Positions 35,241 to 46,800 of a stretch of DNA of 64,000 nucleotides are shown one piece after another. How positions within the stretch are numbered: the stretch's first letter is position 1; every line of letters starts with the position of its first letter. The notes under the pieces are model-generated. The model was not told the DNA's origin, made no database searches, and was given only the letters and a program-made list of their open reading frames with translations. This stretch comes from Carallia brachiata (taxonomy: Eukaryota > Streptophyta > Magnoliopsida > Malpighiales > Rhizophoraceae), in contig JADCRB010000041.1 in assembly GCA_021464245.1 (NCBI GenBank), positions 959,656-1,023,655 on the forward strand. Direction: 5' to 3'. Position numbers and translations under genes: made by a program.

Positions 35241-38200
35241 CTTATATCTTTGATTCTCTCCTCCAAGATGGACGACGAAACAAAATGTTTGACTTCCTCT
35301 TAAGCTATTAGGCAACTTGAACTTGTAGTTTAAATGACAAAGGTAATATGATGTTAAAATTTTTTTAATTTTTTCAATTATCTCTCTTTCTCTAATAAAT
35401 TGATCTAGGTTTAAAATATTTTAACAATTTAAAAGCAATAACTCCCTTTGAATAATTTTTCTAAAACATCAAATGCAAGAAACTAAAAGAAAAAACTAGC
35501 TTTTAACAAAGATCACGGCTGACGATCGCATCTAATACAAGACCAATACTCAATAGTGGAAGCTCTAAAGAAGCTTCACCAGTCTCACTAAAAACCCCCT
35601 GTTTTGTCGAGAAGTTTAAACACTGATTACATCCTATAAAATTATATTCCAAACTCTATCATGAAGAATCTGGATATCATAAAACAGGCTAGCCAAATGA
35701 TAAGTGGAGCTAATCCTACCAGCTATGAGGTGCAATACATCTATGATGCGTTTGTTTCATGGGATAGGATAAGATAGAATAGACTAGTGACCAACTATCC
35801 CACTTTAGTTTATATTTGGTTGGTTAATAAGATAGATATAAGATATACTAGTGTGAGTTTACTATCCCATAAATATGAGATAGTACTATCCCTTTAACTC
35901 TTATGAGTTAGTCTATCTCACATCATGAACTAGTATTAATAAATTATATATTTATTAAAATATCCTCTTAATTAAAATAAATTTTAAATATTTTAAAAAA
36001 ATTAAAATAAAATTTTAAAAATTCATTTCTCTGTCATCTTCTCTCTCTTCCCTTCTCTCTCTCCTCCCTTCTCTCTCTCCCTCTTCTCTCTCCTCCCTCT
36101 TCTGTCTCTCTCACTCCTCGTCTCTCTCTCTCTCCCTTTTCTCTCCCCTCCCTCCTCTTTCCTCTCTCTCTCTCTCGTGCTCATTCTTCATTTTTTTCAT
36201 ACAAATTTGAAATTTTATCTCTTAAAATTTATTTAATTTTCCTCCAAAAATTAAAAAAATATTAATCTTTTGTTTATATTTTAAAATTTATTTGTATAAA
36301 TAAAATTAATGCTTAATTTTAAAAAATATTTTTTTATACAAAATTGAAAAATTATAAACAATATAATATATAATAACATGTAAAACAAATATTAATTTCA
36401 TTACTTAATTTTAATTATTTTTAATAAAAATATTAAAATTAATAGCAAATGTAAATCAATTATCTCTGAGGTTAAAAAAGTAATTTTGATAGATTATACT
36501 ATTCTATCATATATCATCCAAACATTAAATAGGATAACTATTTTATACTATTTGTTAATATCCAAATATAATATAGACTAGTAATTTAACATATCTATAC
36601 TATATTAACATCCAAAATTGTTGGCTATTTTGTTTTTAAAAATTTCACATAATTAGCAATATTAAATTTAACAATTGACTATGGTCTAAATAGCCAACAA
36701 TTTTTTTTATCCAAATGAGCGTTATATTCTTAAAAAATAATATCTTACAAGCTACAACAATCGAATGAACTGAAAATGTTAATTATTTTACGGTGATTAA
36801 TGTAAATTGAATTGTCAATGAGTCTAATACAAGCTTCATTGCAAAAATGGTTACAGGACTCATATCTATTTTCTCAATCAAAATTGATTTTAGAATATCA
36901 AATTTACGATAAGATTTATTAGCCCTGTCAAGTAGCCATCAACCATTTCTCAAGAGCACACCAAAACGATTTTAGCTTCAATCCTTCTAATTAAATGTTC
37001 AATTTCAGATTCATTGAGTTTCGTGGCCTCGGAAAGAAACACTGACAAATTGGTTGATCTTTATGTTGTCGTGCAATAAAAGAAAAAAAAAAAAACCAGT
37101 TTTGTTTGTGGGTTTTCCTGGTTGAAAAAGCTTGAATTCACATCTGAAGTAAGGTTGTGAAAATCAGGATTCTACCTAAAATTATTTTGAGAATATCAGA
37201 ATTGAATCGTAAGATCAAGTTGTAAAATTATAAAATTTTATCAAAATTAAAAAAAATAAAAAATATCAATTAAAATGTAATTTTTAAGTTTTAAGTATTT
37301 CATAAATTTTTTAAATTAAAATTGAACCATAAACTCTCTCTCTCTCTCTCTATGTATATAGAAACACCAAGCTTACTAAGGACAATTAAAATCCAAATTA
37401 CTTTGCTAACCATTAATATTCAACACTACACAAAATTATATATCATTATTCATAATTAATGACATTAACTGTGGTCATTATCTCCTTAATTTATATGACC
37501 ATTATAATTTTCATAATTACGTAGCACTTCTTCTATATTTTCTCTATAGGTTCGTGGCATTATGAAATTACTCTATAAACTATAATCTGTTCGATGATTT
37601 TACAAAATAAAATATTAGGTGCACTTAACATATCAAATTTAATAAAAAAGTGATTAAATTTTTTTTTTTAATTATTGTGTCAAGAACTATATACACTCAT
37701 TAAAAATTTAAAATAATTTTTTATATTGTCTGAAAAAAAGCTTTTCGTAAAAAAATGTTTGTACAATAAATTTTATGTAGTAATTACCCTATATACTGAT
37801 TGGCCTTGGAAAGCTCGACCAGTTGCAAAATATGGTTTCGCTTTGGAAGTTGGAACTTGGAACAAAGAAATTAAAAGAAAAGAAGAAAGAAAACCGTCGG
37901 ATGGCTAATGGGTGGTTTCGGGATGCGGGATGCGTACTGTCCTTTTGCAATTCAAAATTTCTTCTCCGAAACTCAGGAAAGCTTAAAAATAATGTTAGTG
38001 TGCGATCGGTGGGATCATACGATCTCACCGATTTCACAATTTGATTCCCGATTCTGAAGAAATTTTATTTTGAAACGATTATATAAACGATTCGGATCAT
38101 TCGGTTGGTAGAGATCGTAAGATTATACAATCCTATAATTTAGATTGTGATTTTGATGACTATAATCTGGAGTGGGTTGTCTGTAACTTCATCCTATTGT

Positions 38201-40307
38201 TTTGATTGTAAAAAAAAAAAGGGAAAAAAAAAACAAGTGGAACTTCCACCTCTGAAGAGTACACCGACGTAGAAGAGATTGGGCTAAAATGAAGGGGAAA
38301 AAAAAAAAAAACCAAAGCCGTATATAATGGCATAAATAGAAAAATTCTTAAAGCATGAGGGACATTTTTGTCCACCAAAATAAAATGCGCTAGGGTGCGG
38401 TTTTTTGTTTTTTTAGCTGTCCTCACAAGCATCAAATCTTTGCTTTTCGAAAAAGCTGGTTTTGGGGTTGTTGAGTTTCTAATGTCTTATTCGAATTTTT
38501 AGAAAAAGTTAGAGTGAAAAAAAAAGTTATAGTTATTATATTATTTTTTTTATAATTTTTTAAAATATTTTTATTTATTTAAATAATTTATTTTGTTTAT
38601 AATGTTTTTAATAAATTATTATTTATTTTCTCTTTCTAATTATTTTTTTTCACAATTTTTTTTATTCAAATAATTTATTTTTTTGATATTTTTTTTTTCA
38701 TAAATTACTATTTTTTTCACTATTTTTTTTTTACAATTTTTTTATTTATTTCAATAATTTTATTTTTTTATAACTTTATTTCTCATTTTTTTTTTTGTAC
38801 ATTTCTTTCATTCTAAACATATTATAAAACACAATTACAAAAATATTACTAAATGGTATTTTAGTTAAGTTTAAGTTTAATCGCAAATTAACTTTTATTT
38901 ACGTCAACTCAGGTGAGAAACACGGTACCAAACAGGACTTTAGTCAATTATTGGCGACACCTTTCCCAAACATTGTTTATGAATGCACTACCCATTTTCT
39001 TCTTCTTCTTCTTCTATCACAGAAATTCCTTGTATTTCTTTTTCTCTCTAAATTTCTTCGTTACGATCTGATCTCAGTTGTGTAGGTGTTGTAATTGCAA
39101 AATCTAAAGCTGTTGATGATGCTTCTCTGTTAATCATCAAATATTAATCACTACTTTCAGTTGTTGTATTGTAAGTTTTCTTTTCTTTTGTTTTTGTTTT
39201 TTTTTTTTTTAATCTGAAGTTCTTCTTCTTTATTTTTTGCTTCCATCTGCTTTTCTTTTTACTCATCATATTTTCATTTATTCCCACCCCTTCATGAGCA
39301 ACAATAATTTTTACTTCTTTTACCTTTTTTTTATTTAAAATTCCACTGAGATATCAATTTTGGTTTGTCAGGCATGGTCCGTTTGATCGCTCTGCCTGTC
39401 TGATTATAGGAATTCACTCTCTTGCAATCCGAATTTCTTCAGATCCCGCTGCTATTTCTCTAATTAGTCTTGCCTGCTTCAAGATCTCGTAAGTTTGATT
39501 TTTTTTTTCCTTCTTTTTCCTTGTCTTTTTTTTTTTTTTTTTAGCTTTCCTTGCACCAACTATTATTATTACCAAATAAAATACAAGTTGCATAACAAGC
39601 TAAGAACAAAGTCTCAACATATATTGTGTTCAAAAAGTCTCAACATATTTCGATTTTTTTTTTTTGAAACACCCTAGCTGCCTTTATCAATGAGTGGATC
39701 AAAGATGCTCAAATGTTGTCTTTTCGATTACTTATTAAATAAAACACATGAAAACTCAAAGGTTTCTGATTGTTAATTATAATAATAATAATAATTATTA
39801 TTGTTGTTATTGGTGAATATTCTTTAATATGTTGATCAAAGTATAATCACAAGCAAAACTTACAGGTAATTTTTTTTTTTTAATTCACCCTGAGGACATG
39901 TATGTCATTTAGTACTTTTCATAAATGATAGGAAGTTAAACGATTGAAGTCTTCTAAATGATAGATAACCAATAATACGGTCGTTACTCTTTATGTCAAT
40001 GAAGAAAGGAAAAAGATTCCTGATACACCAACTTAGTTTAGTTACAACTTAAGTATTACATTCAAACTTGAATACATAACCAAAAACATTTAAAGTCTTC
40101 ACCACCTAAATCTGTCCCTCCAAGCATCTTCACTGCTGCTGTACATTCCACAGCAACCAGAAACCAATTGTTCATCTTCATTGTGACCTGAACAACAAGG
40201 AATCTAATTAACTAACACTATTGTTGCTCTTAATTTCTTTTGTTTCTATTTTCACTGACACACTTTAATTTGCATTTCACTGAAGAGGGGAAAGTCATAC
40301 GTATATC
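35241..40307. repeat. Second copy of the CNL upstream region (near-identical to 26601-31649)
   Basis: This is collinear with 26601-31649 at an offset of 8640-8658 bp. Differences are mostly homopolymer and microsatellite lengths, with a few substitutions (for example near 39707-39730). It contains the same MITE-like stretch (about 35745-36530), CT-rich core (36050-36180) and AT-rich DNA. No gene is seen apart from the putative 5' exon. Confidence 0.9.
39372..39488 (+). other. Putative non-coding 5' UTR exon of CNL copy C
   Basis: Identical in position and length (117 bp) to 30718-30834, with the same acceptor (TTTGTCAG) and donor (GTAAGTTT). It would be spliced to the CNL exon, whose start is 820 bp downstream. 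A 5' UTR intron is common in CNL genes. Inferred from splice signals only. Confidence 0.4.
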
Positions 40308-43300
40308 ATGGCTGGAGTCGGAGGGGGAAGTCATAGTGTCAAGGCTGGAGAGCTCGTTGGAAAGGCATTTCTCTCAGCTGCAGTGAGTCTTTTACTCAAT
40401 AAGATGGCATCTCCCGAAGTGTGGGACTTCTTCAGGGGTCGAAAACTCCATCAACTACTGAATAAACTGAAGATCAAAATGATCACCATCAACAAAGTCC
40501 TTGATGATGCAGAGGACAAGCAGCACACTGATCCCACTGTGAAGCAGTGGCATGATGAGCTTAAAGATGCTGTCTATGAAGCCGAAGACCTCTTGGATGA
40601 GATTGCTGCCAAAGTTGAGCGATCCAAAATGGGAGCTGAATCTCAAACCACTCTTGATAAGGTGCAAGATTTTGCCTCCTCTCTCAATCCATTTCAAACA
40701 GAAAAGTGGGAAGATATCCTTGAAACACTTCAACATTTAATCGACCAAATCAATGCCCTTGGTCTGAAAGATGGAATTGAAAAATCATCATACCAAAGAC
40801 CACCGACAACCTCAATTCCCGATGAACCCGTTACTTATGGCAGGGATGCTGACAAGCTAGCCATAATGGAATGGATGCTATCCGATGATGCAAACAATAG
40901 CAATCCGGAAGTACTTGCCATTGTGGGCATGGGTGGCTTGGGTAAAACCACCCTTGCTCAAAATGTCTATCATGATAGCAGAACATGTAAATGGTTTGAT
41001 AAGAAGACATGGGTCTGTGTCTCTGAAGAATTCAATGTTTCCAAGCTTACCAAAGACATTCTTCAAGGATTTACTAAGCAATCTTCAAATACTGATAATC
41101 TTGATCAACTTCAAAATCTATTAAAGGAAGATTTAGCAGGGAAGAAATTTCTTCTTGTCTTGGATGATGTTTGGAACAAAGATTATCTTATGTGGCAACA
41201 TTTGCTGAAATGTTTAATAGTTGGGAGAAAAGGAAGCAAGATCCTTGTCACAACACGTGAAGTAGATGTTGCTAAAAAAATGCAAACTTCTCCACCTCAT
41301 CTGCTACAAAAATTGAAGGACGATGATTGCTGGTTATTGTTTGAAAAGCATGCATTCATTGGGACAGCTTCTTCTAGTGCCCATCCCGACTTAGAAAGGA
41401 TTGGGAGACAACTAATTGAAAAGTGTGATGGCTTACCTTTGGCTGCCAAAGTAATTGGAGGTGCCTTACGGTCCGAAAGAGACCCTGAAGAATGGAGAAA
41501 TATACTGGAGAGTGATACGTGGAAACTGCACAAAAATAGCATATTTATAATTCTTAAATTGAGCTATCAGTCTCTTCCATCTCATTTAAAACGGTGTTTT
41601 ACCTATTGTGCAGTGTTCCCTAAGAATTATGAATTTGAGAAAAAGAAACTAATCTGCTTATGGATGACAGAAGGCTTTCTGACCCAACCCAAAGGGAACA
41701 TACAGATAGAAGAAGTGGAAAAAGCAGGTGAAGCCTGTTTTGAAAATTTGGTGTCAAGGTCTTTTTTTCAACAATCCATAATATTGGGATATTTTGTCAT
41801 GCATGATCTTATAAGTGACTTGGCTAAATCTATTTCTGGAGAATTTTGCTTCAGACTTGGTGTGGATGCACCGTGCCAGATAACTGAGAGGATTCGTCAC
41901 TTATGGGTTCAGTGGGGCACAGAGCTTGAAGTCCATAACAAGATCTCCACAATCCAACATCTGCGCACGTTCTTACATATGGGACCATCGCAATGGCTTG
42001 CCAATATTGATGAAGAGGACATGCAGAATTTTTTGTCGACATTCACACGTCTCCGAGTTTTGTCCCTGTGTCATTACAGAAAGATTGGTTTGCCTGATTC
42101 ATTTGGCAACTTAATTCATTTGCGCTATTTGGATCTTTCTAAATCATCAATTGAGACGTTGCCTGATTCTGTTGTCAGTTTGAGTAACTTAGAAATCTTA
42201 ATCTTGTATGCGTGGTACATCGTGGAGCTGCCAGCCGAAATTTCAAAATTAATCAACTTGTGTCTACTGGATATTAGAAGTACAAAACTGAGAAAGATGC
42301 CATCACATATGGGTAAACTGGAAAAGCTTGGAGAGTTGGATTATTTCATAGTAGGAAAGGAAAGTGACTGCAGCATCAAGGAGTTGGGACCACTCAGTCG
42401 CCTACGGGGACACCTTCGAATTGAGGGACTTAGAAATGTTTCCAAAGCTGAAGAGTCATTGAAGGCCAATTTCAAGTGTAAGGATAAGCTGAAGGGTTTA
42501 GAGTTGAGATGGGGTGATGAAGGTAGCGAAGACTCACTGCATGAAAGAAATGTGCTTGAGAAGCTACGGCCACACACGAACATCGAACAACTTTCAATTA
42601 ATGGGTATGCAGGGATAAGGTTTCCAGATTGGGTTGGAGATTCTTCTTTCTCACACATGGTGGAATTGAACCTTAAAAAATGTAGCTATTGCTCGTCCTT
42701 ACCACCCCTTGGGCAGTTGGAATCGCTGAAGCGCCTCTCAATCGAAGGGTTGGATGGAATCACAGTTGTGGGGCCTGAGTTTTACGGGAATGGGAATAAA
42801 CCGCCGTTTGGAAGTCTGGAATATTTAAAATTTGAAAGGATGGCACAATGGGAAGAATGGGTTTCTTATACCAACATGGACGAGGGTGGTGGTTCACACA
42901 CGTGCTTCCCATTGTTAAGAACTCTTGAGATCAGAGAATGCCCTAACTTGAAGAAAATTCAGCCCACCCGCCTGCCCTCTTTAACTCGACTTGAAATTGA
43001 GGGATGCAATTCACTAGCCTCACTTCCGAGGACTCCTGCACTTCTAACCTTGTGGATTAAGGATGGCTCTCGTGAAATGACATTAGAGATTTTGGAGCAA
43101 ATGTTCGAATCTCCTATTTCCATTGATTTAAAAAGTCTCCGTGTCGCACATTGGGATTCACTCAAGGCCTTCCCATTGGATTTGTTCCCAAAGTTGCAGG
43201 ATCTTGGGATCAATAATTGTCCAAATCTGGAATCCCTCTCGGCTGCTGCATCTCAGGAACAACCTCCTCTCCACTGTTTAAAATCCCTCTATTTGTGGCA

Positions 43301-43853
43301 CTGCCCAAAATTGAAATGGCTTTCGGGATTTATCCCTTCCCTCATGAAGTTACATATATATAATTGTCCATCAATTACTACTTGGGATTGGCTTAGACTA
43401 TACCCCAATATTACAGGGCTCATTCTTGGTGGTGATGGACCGGAAGGTAGGTGCTATAAAGAGGTGGAGTCTTTCCCACCAGAAAACATGTTGTTGCCTT
43501 CCACCCTCACCTCTCTTCGAATTTGGTTCTTTCCAAATCTCAAGTCACTGGATATTCAATCCCTCATTTCTCTTAGGAAATTGGAGTTTCGAGGCTGCCC
43601 CAATCTGCAAGAAGTGTGCCTGCCTCCCACTCTCACTTCTCTTGAAATCTCAAAGCTTAGAAATCTGGAGTCATTGGATAATTGGGGACTTCACCGCCTC
43701 ACCTCTGTTACTCAATTGGAGATCTTTGACTGTCCAAAGCTCCAATCCCTTCGAAAAGAAGGGCTCCCCTCCTCTCTTCAGCTCGTAGATATTGCTAGAT
43801 GTCCTTTGTTGCAAGTGGGCGAAGATGGGCCTTTCAACCCTCCACGGGGTTAG
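40308..43853 (+). CDS. CC-NBS-LRR disease resistance protein (RPP13-like/I2 type), copy C, intact
   Basis: A single exon encodes 1181 residues, a normal CNL length. The Rx-type N-terminal coiled coil spans about residues 15-150 and includes AEDLLDEI (92-99), the EDVID-region equivalent. NB-ARC spans about 180-500: P-loop GMGGLGKTT (207-215), kinase-2 LVLDDVW (283-289), RNBS-B GSKILVTTR (309-317), GLPLA (375-379), RNBS-D CFTYCAVFPK (430-439) and MHD (498-500), all intact. Irregular LRRs run from about 530 to the end, including the [10 protein letters not shown] segment typical of this family. Such proteins bind ADP/ATP and, on sensing a pathogen effector, oligomerise and trigger defence and cell death; the effector here is unknown. 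The ATG in ATCATGGCTG matches copy B. Copy A continues 14 codons beyond the equivalent of this stop, where a Trp codon became TAG. Confidence 0.97.
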   Translation: MAGVGGGSHSVKAGELVGKAFLSAAVSLLLNKMASPEVWDFFRGRKLHQLLNKLKIKMITINKVLDDAEDKQHTDPTVKQWHDELKDAVYEAEDLLDEIAAKVERSKMGAESQTTLDKVQDFASSLNPFQTEKWEDILETLQHLIDQINALGLKDGIEKSSYQRPPTTSIPDEPVTYGRDADKLAIMEWMLSDDANNSNPEVLAIVGMGGLGKTTLAQNVYHDSRTCKWFDKKTWVCVSEEFNVSKLTKDILQGFTKQSSNTDNLDQLQNLLKEDLAGKKFLLVLDDVWNKDYLMWQHLLKCLIVGRKGSKILVTTREVDVAKKMQTSPPHLLQKLKDDDCWLLFEKHAFIGTASSSAHPDLERIGRQLIEKCDGLPLAAKVIGGALRSERDPEEWRNILESDTWKLHKNSIFIILKLSYQSLPSHLKRCFTYCAVFPKNYEFEKKKLICLWMTEGFLTQPKGNIQIEEVEKAGEACFENLVSRSFFQQSIILGYFVMHDLISDLAKSISGEFCFRLGVDAPCQITERIRHLWVQWGTELEVHNKISTIQHLRTFLHMGPSQWLANIDEEDMQNFLSTFTRLRVLSLCHYRKIGLPDSFGNLIHLRYLDLSKSSIETLPDSVVSLSNLEILILYAWYIVELPAEISKLINLCLLDIRSTKLRKMPSHMGKLEKLGELDYFIVGKESDCSIKELGPLSRLRGHLRIEGLRNVSKAEESLKANFKCKDKLKGLELRWGDEGSEDSLHERNVLEKLRPHTNIEQLSINGYAGIRFPDWVGDSSFSHMVELNLKKCSYCSSLPPLGQLESLKRLSIEGLDGITVVGPEFYGNGNKPPFGSLEYLKFERMAQWEEWVSYTNMDEGGGSHTCFPLLRTLEIRECPNLKKIQPTRLPSLTRLEIEGCNSLASLPRTPALLTLWIKDGSREMTLEILEQMFESPISIDLKSLRVAHWDSLKAFPLDLFPKLQDLGINNCPNLESLSAAASQEQPPLHCLKSLYLWHCPKLKWLSGFIPSLMKLHIYNCPSITTWDWLRLYPNITGLILGGDGPEGRCYKEVESFPPENMLLPSTLTSLRIWFFPNLKSLDIQSLISLRKLEFRGCPNLQEVCLPPTLTSLEISKLRNLESLDNWGLHRLTSVTQLEIFDCPKLQSLRKEGLPSSLQLVDIARCPLLQVGEDGPFNPPRG

Positions 43854-46800
43854 TCTTTCAGCCCTCCAAGAGGTTGGTTCTAATTTTTTATTTCTTTGAT
43901 TTGCTGCTTTCGTCTTCCACTCTCTTCACAAAACATTGCTCTGCTAAGGCAATTTAGTACATTTCGTCTCCTTAACCGTTTTTTTTTTCCCCATGTGTAA
44001 GCTTTTCAACTTTAAAAGATTGTTCAATATATATCTCCCATACATAATTTTGTTTCAGTATTGGAACTGAACCGTTAACATTACTACTCATAGGCTTTAC
44101 AGTTCTTAGATGTAGATTCCATAATTTTGGTCAGATATTGTTGCTTTTTCAGTTTCCACCACCCTTTGATATGGTGCACGTTCAGTATCAGTGATGGAGC
44201 GCCGGTTCCACGAAGACCCAATTCCCTTTGTCCAAAGAAGGTTGTTCCGCAGATCTATTTGAAGTTTTAATAGCCGTGTCATGTTCCGCAGTTGTCATTG
44301 AGAGCTGATAACTTTCTGAGACTCGCTTTGCCGGGGCTTTAACAATAGGAGTTACGGAATGGTAGATTAATTCTTTAATTTTCCAATGTCAATGGAATTA
44401 CGAGTCTCCATAATATGTAGCGATATAAAATTTGCAAGCTTCATTTCTTTAATCCATTACTTTCACATCATCTGTTGCAAGATGCCTTAGTTTTTCCTGT
44501 TCCTTTTTCTCATTTTCATATCTTTGGCCATTTCTGCGGTGATTGTGGTTGTGTTACTGTACATTCATAGGGAGTCAAGCAGCTTTATGCAAATTTCTTA
44601 TAGTATGATTCTTAATCAATAGCAGTTTTCGCTTGAAATTTCTTTACCACAATATTCCTCATAATTCTTTCTGATCTTAATTCCCTTTCCCACTTCTTTC
44701 TCCGTATTGTTTTTTTTTTTCTTTTTCGCTAGTATATTGTGGCATCTCGATGAAAATTTTCCAGATTCAGTCAAAAAATCATGATTTTGCTTTGTTGCGT
44801 TCATAAAACTATATATAATCAAACTTAGTGAAATCTCTAGTCCAAAATCACACTGGAAAAACTGTTTAGGCCACATACTGAAATGCAGTAGTTTCATTGA
44901 TTAAAAATTTTCAAATGTTTACACAGTGAACTTGTTTCTCATTTTGGTATACATCTATTTTAAGATGTCACCTGAACATATTGGATCCAAAAACTTGACC
45001 TGGTAATTGAATCTACTTGTATTGTTTCTGAGGCTCACACTGACCAGCCCTTTTGGTGGAGTTTTTCTCTCCAAGATTTAACTGTCGGTCATGATAGTTA
45101 AGAAAGCTTGTTGAAGATAGTTTGTAATAGCTTGATTAGCTTGTTTTGTTTGTGTTTACATGGTTAAATTTGAAAGTTTTTTGAATTAGAGAGATACTTG
45201 TTTAATCAAGTAATCATCTCAAGTGTGTAAGCTTCCACAATGTTTAATTTTGAATCATGAATTTAAAATTTGTACTTTGAATCTAGTTTGTACAAAGCTC
45301 TCATATATTGATAAGCAAAGGATCTAATGAAAAGAAGCCATTTTACAAATTTCCTTGTCTTCCTCTGTCTCCCATCTTTGTTCTGCTGTGTTCTTCATGT
45401 TTCTGGTTTTGCTTATGCTGCAATTTCAGAGACTGCATAAATCTTTAACTTCCTAAGCCAACAACCCAACCTGACATGTTTGCCCATTAAGGCTACATTA
45501 GATAAAAGCTCATCCAACTGATAATGAATTTTTATGGTGCTCTTAAAAGCGAAGGATACCGGCTAATCTGTGATGCAAATTCATTTTCATTATTTTACTG
45601 AGGATAAGCTTTTGTAAACACAGATCGGAAACAAAACAGCTATTGCTTTGACTATAAGATGAATTAGCCCTTTTCAAGGAGAAAACATCTGGGAACCAAA
45701 AAGATTTACGCGTACATACTCATGAGATTCTCTAGGCATGAGACAAATTAAAGCTGCAAACACTGCTATAGATGCTTGTAATGAGAGCTAATACTTGTTG
45801 TGTCCACAATGTACTCAGTGCGTATATGGCATTGACAAAAGAGATTAAAAGCTGATAATGCTTCAGATGTAGTAGTGAATGTGAAAGTTGTGCAATGGCT
45901 CAGATAGGAGTTGCTTTCAGATTAATTGGAGCGAGTCTGGATTACCCATCTTTCTTGTTCGTCATTTCTGCAAAGTTTTGTATCACCAAGCTTTGTTACA
46001 TAGCATTGGCAAAGACACAAGTGAGAAGACGCAATTTAGACATAAAAGTTTATGGTGCTTTCATGTCATGTCAGGCTACATTTACTGTAGAGTTGTTTAA
46101 GGATATTTTTGACAAAGTATCTTCTTCGTTTTTTTTTTTTTTTAATGTTTTTTTGATGGATTTTTAATTGGATATTAATAAATAGATACAAGAATAGATG
46201 TAGGTTCATTTTATTCGATAATAACTATTAATCGCATAGTTGTGGTTATTATCAATTGTACTCAGACGTCTAAAATCTCACAAAAGGGTAGCTAGGATCT
46301 GGACTCTTATTCTCACAATTAAAAATCTTCCGACTTCTGTACCTTGATGGCCTATTTTAGGGTGCCTATTGAAACGGCCCAAGTCGGCAAGTTGTGACGA
46401 TTAGTTTTAATGGCCGCGCGCCTAATTTGATTGAACCAAGTCCCTTACTAAGAAGAAAATTCAACCCTTTGACACGGTGTTTTATTTTCTTTTTATTTTT
46501 TTTCCAGTCAATTTAACATGGTGTTTTCAATCACTAGAATTAATTCAAGGGCTCTCAAGCTTTTAAATTTAATAAGAGATTGTACACTTAAATTTTACCG
46601 TCTGTTTTAATATTTTAAATTGAGATAGATGGAGTGTAAAGTACTCCCTTTATTCTTGAAAAGACTTAAATAATACATCTCTTTACCAACAATTAACATC
46701 TAATCATTGACAATTTCTGAGTTCAAAAAAAAAAAAAAAAAAACGACAGTGCTTCAGACTGAGTACAAGGACACCTGAATCGGTGGACAGCTAGAGATGC

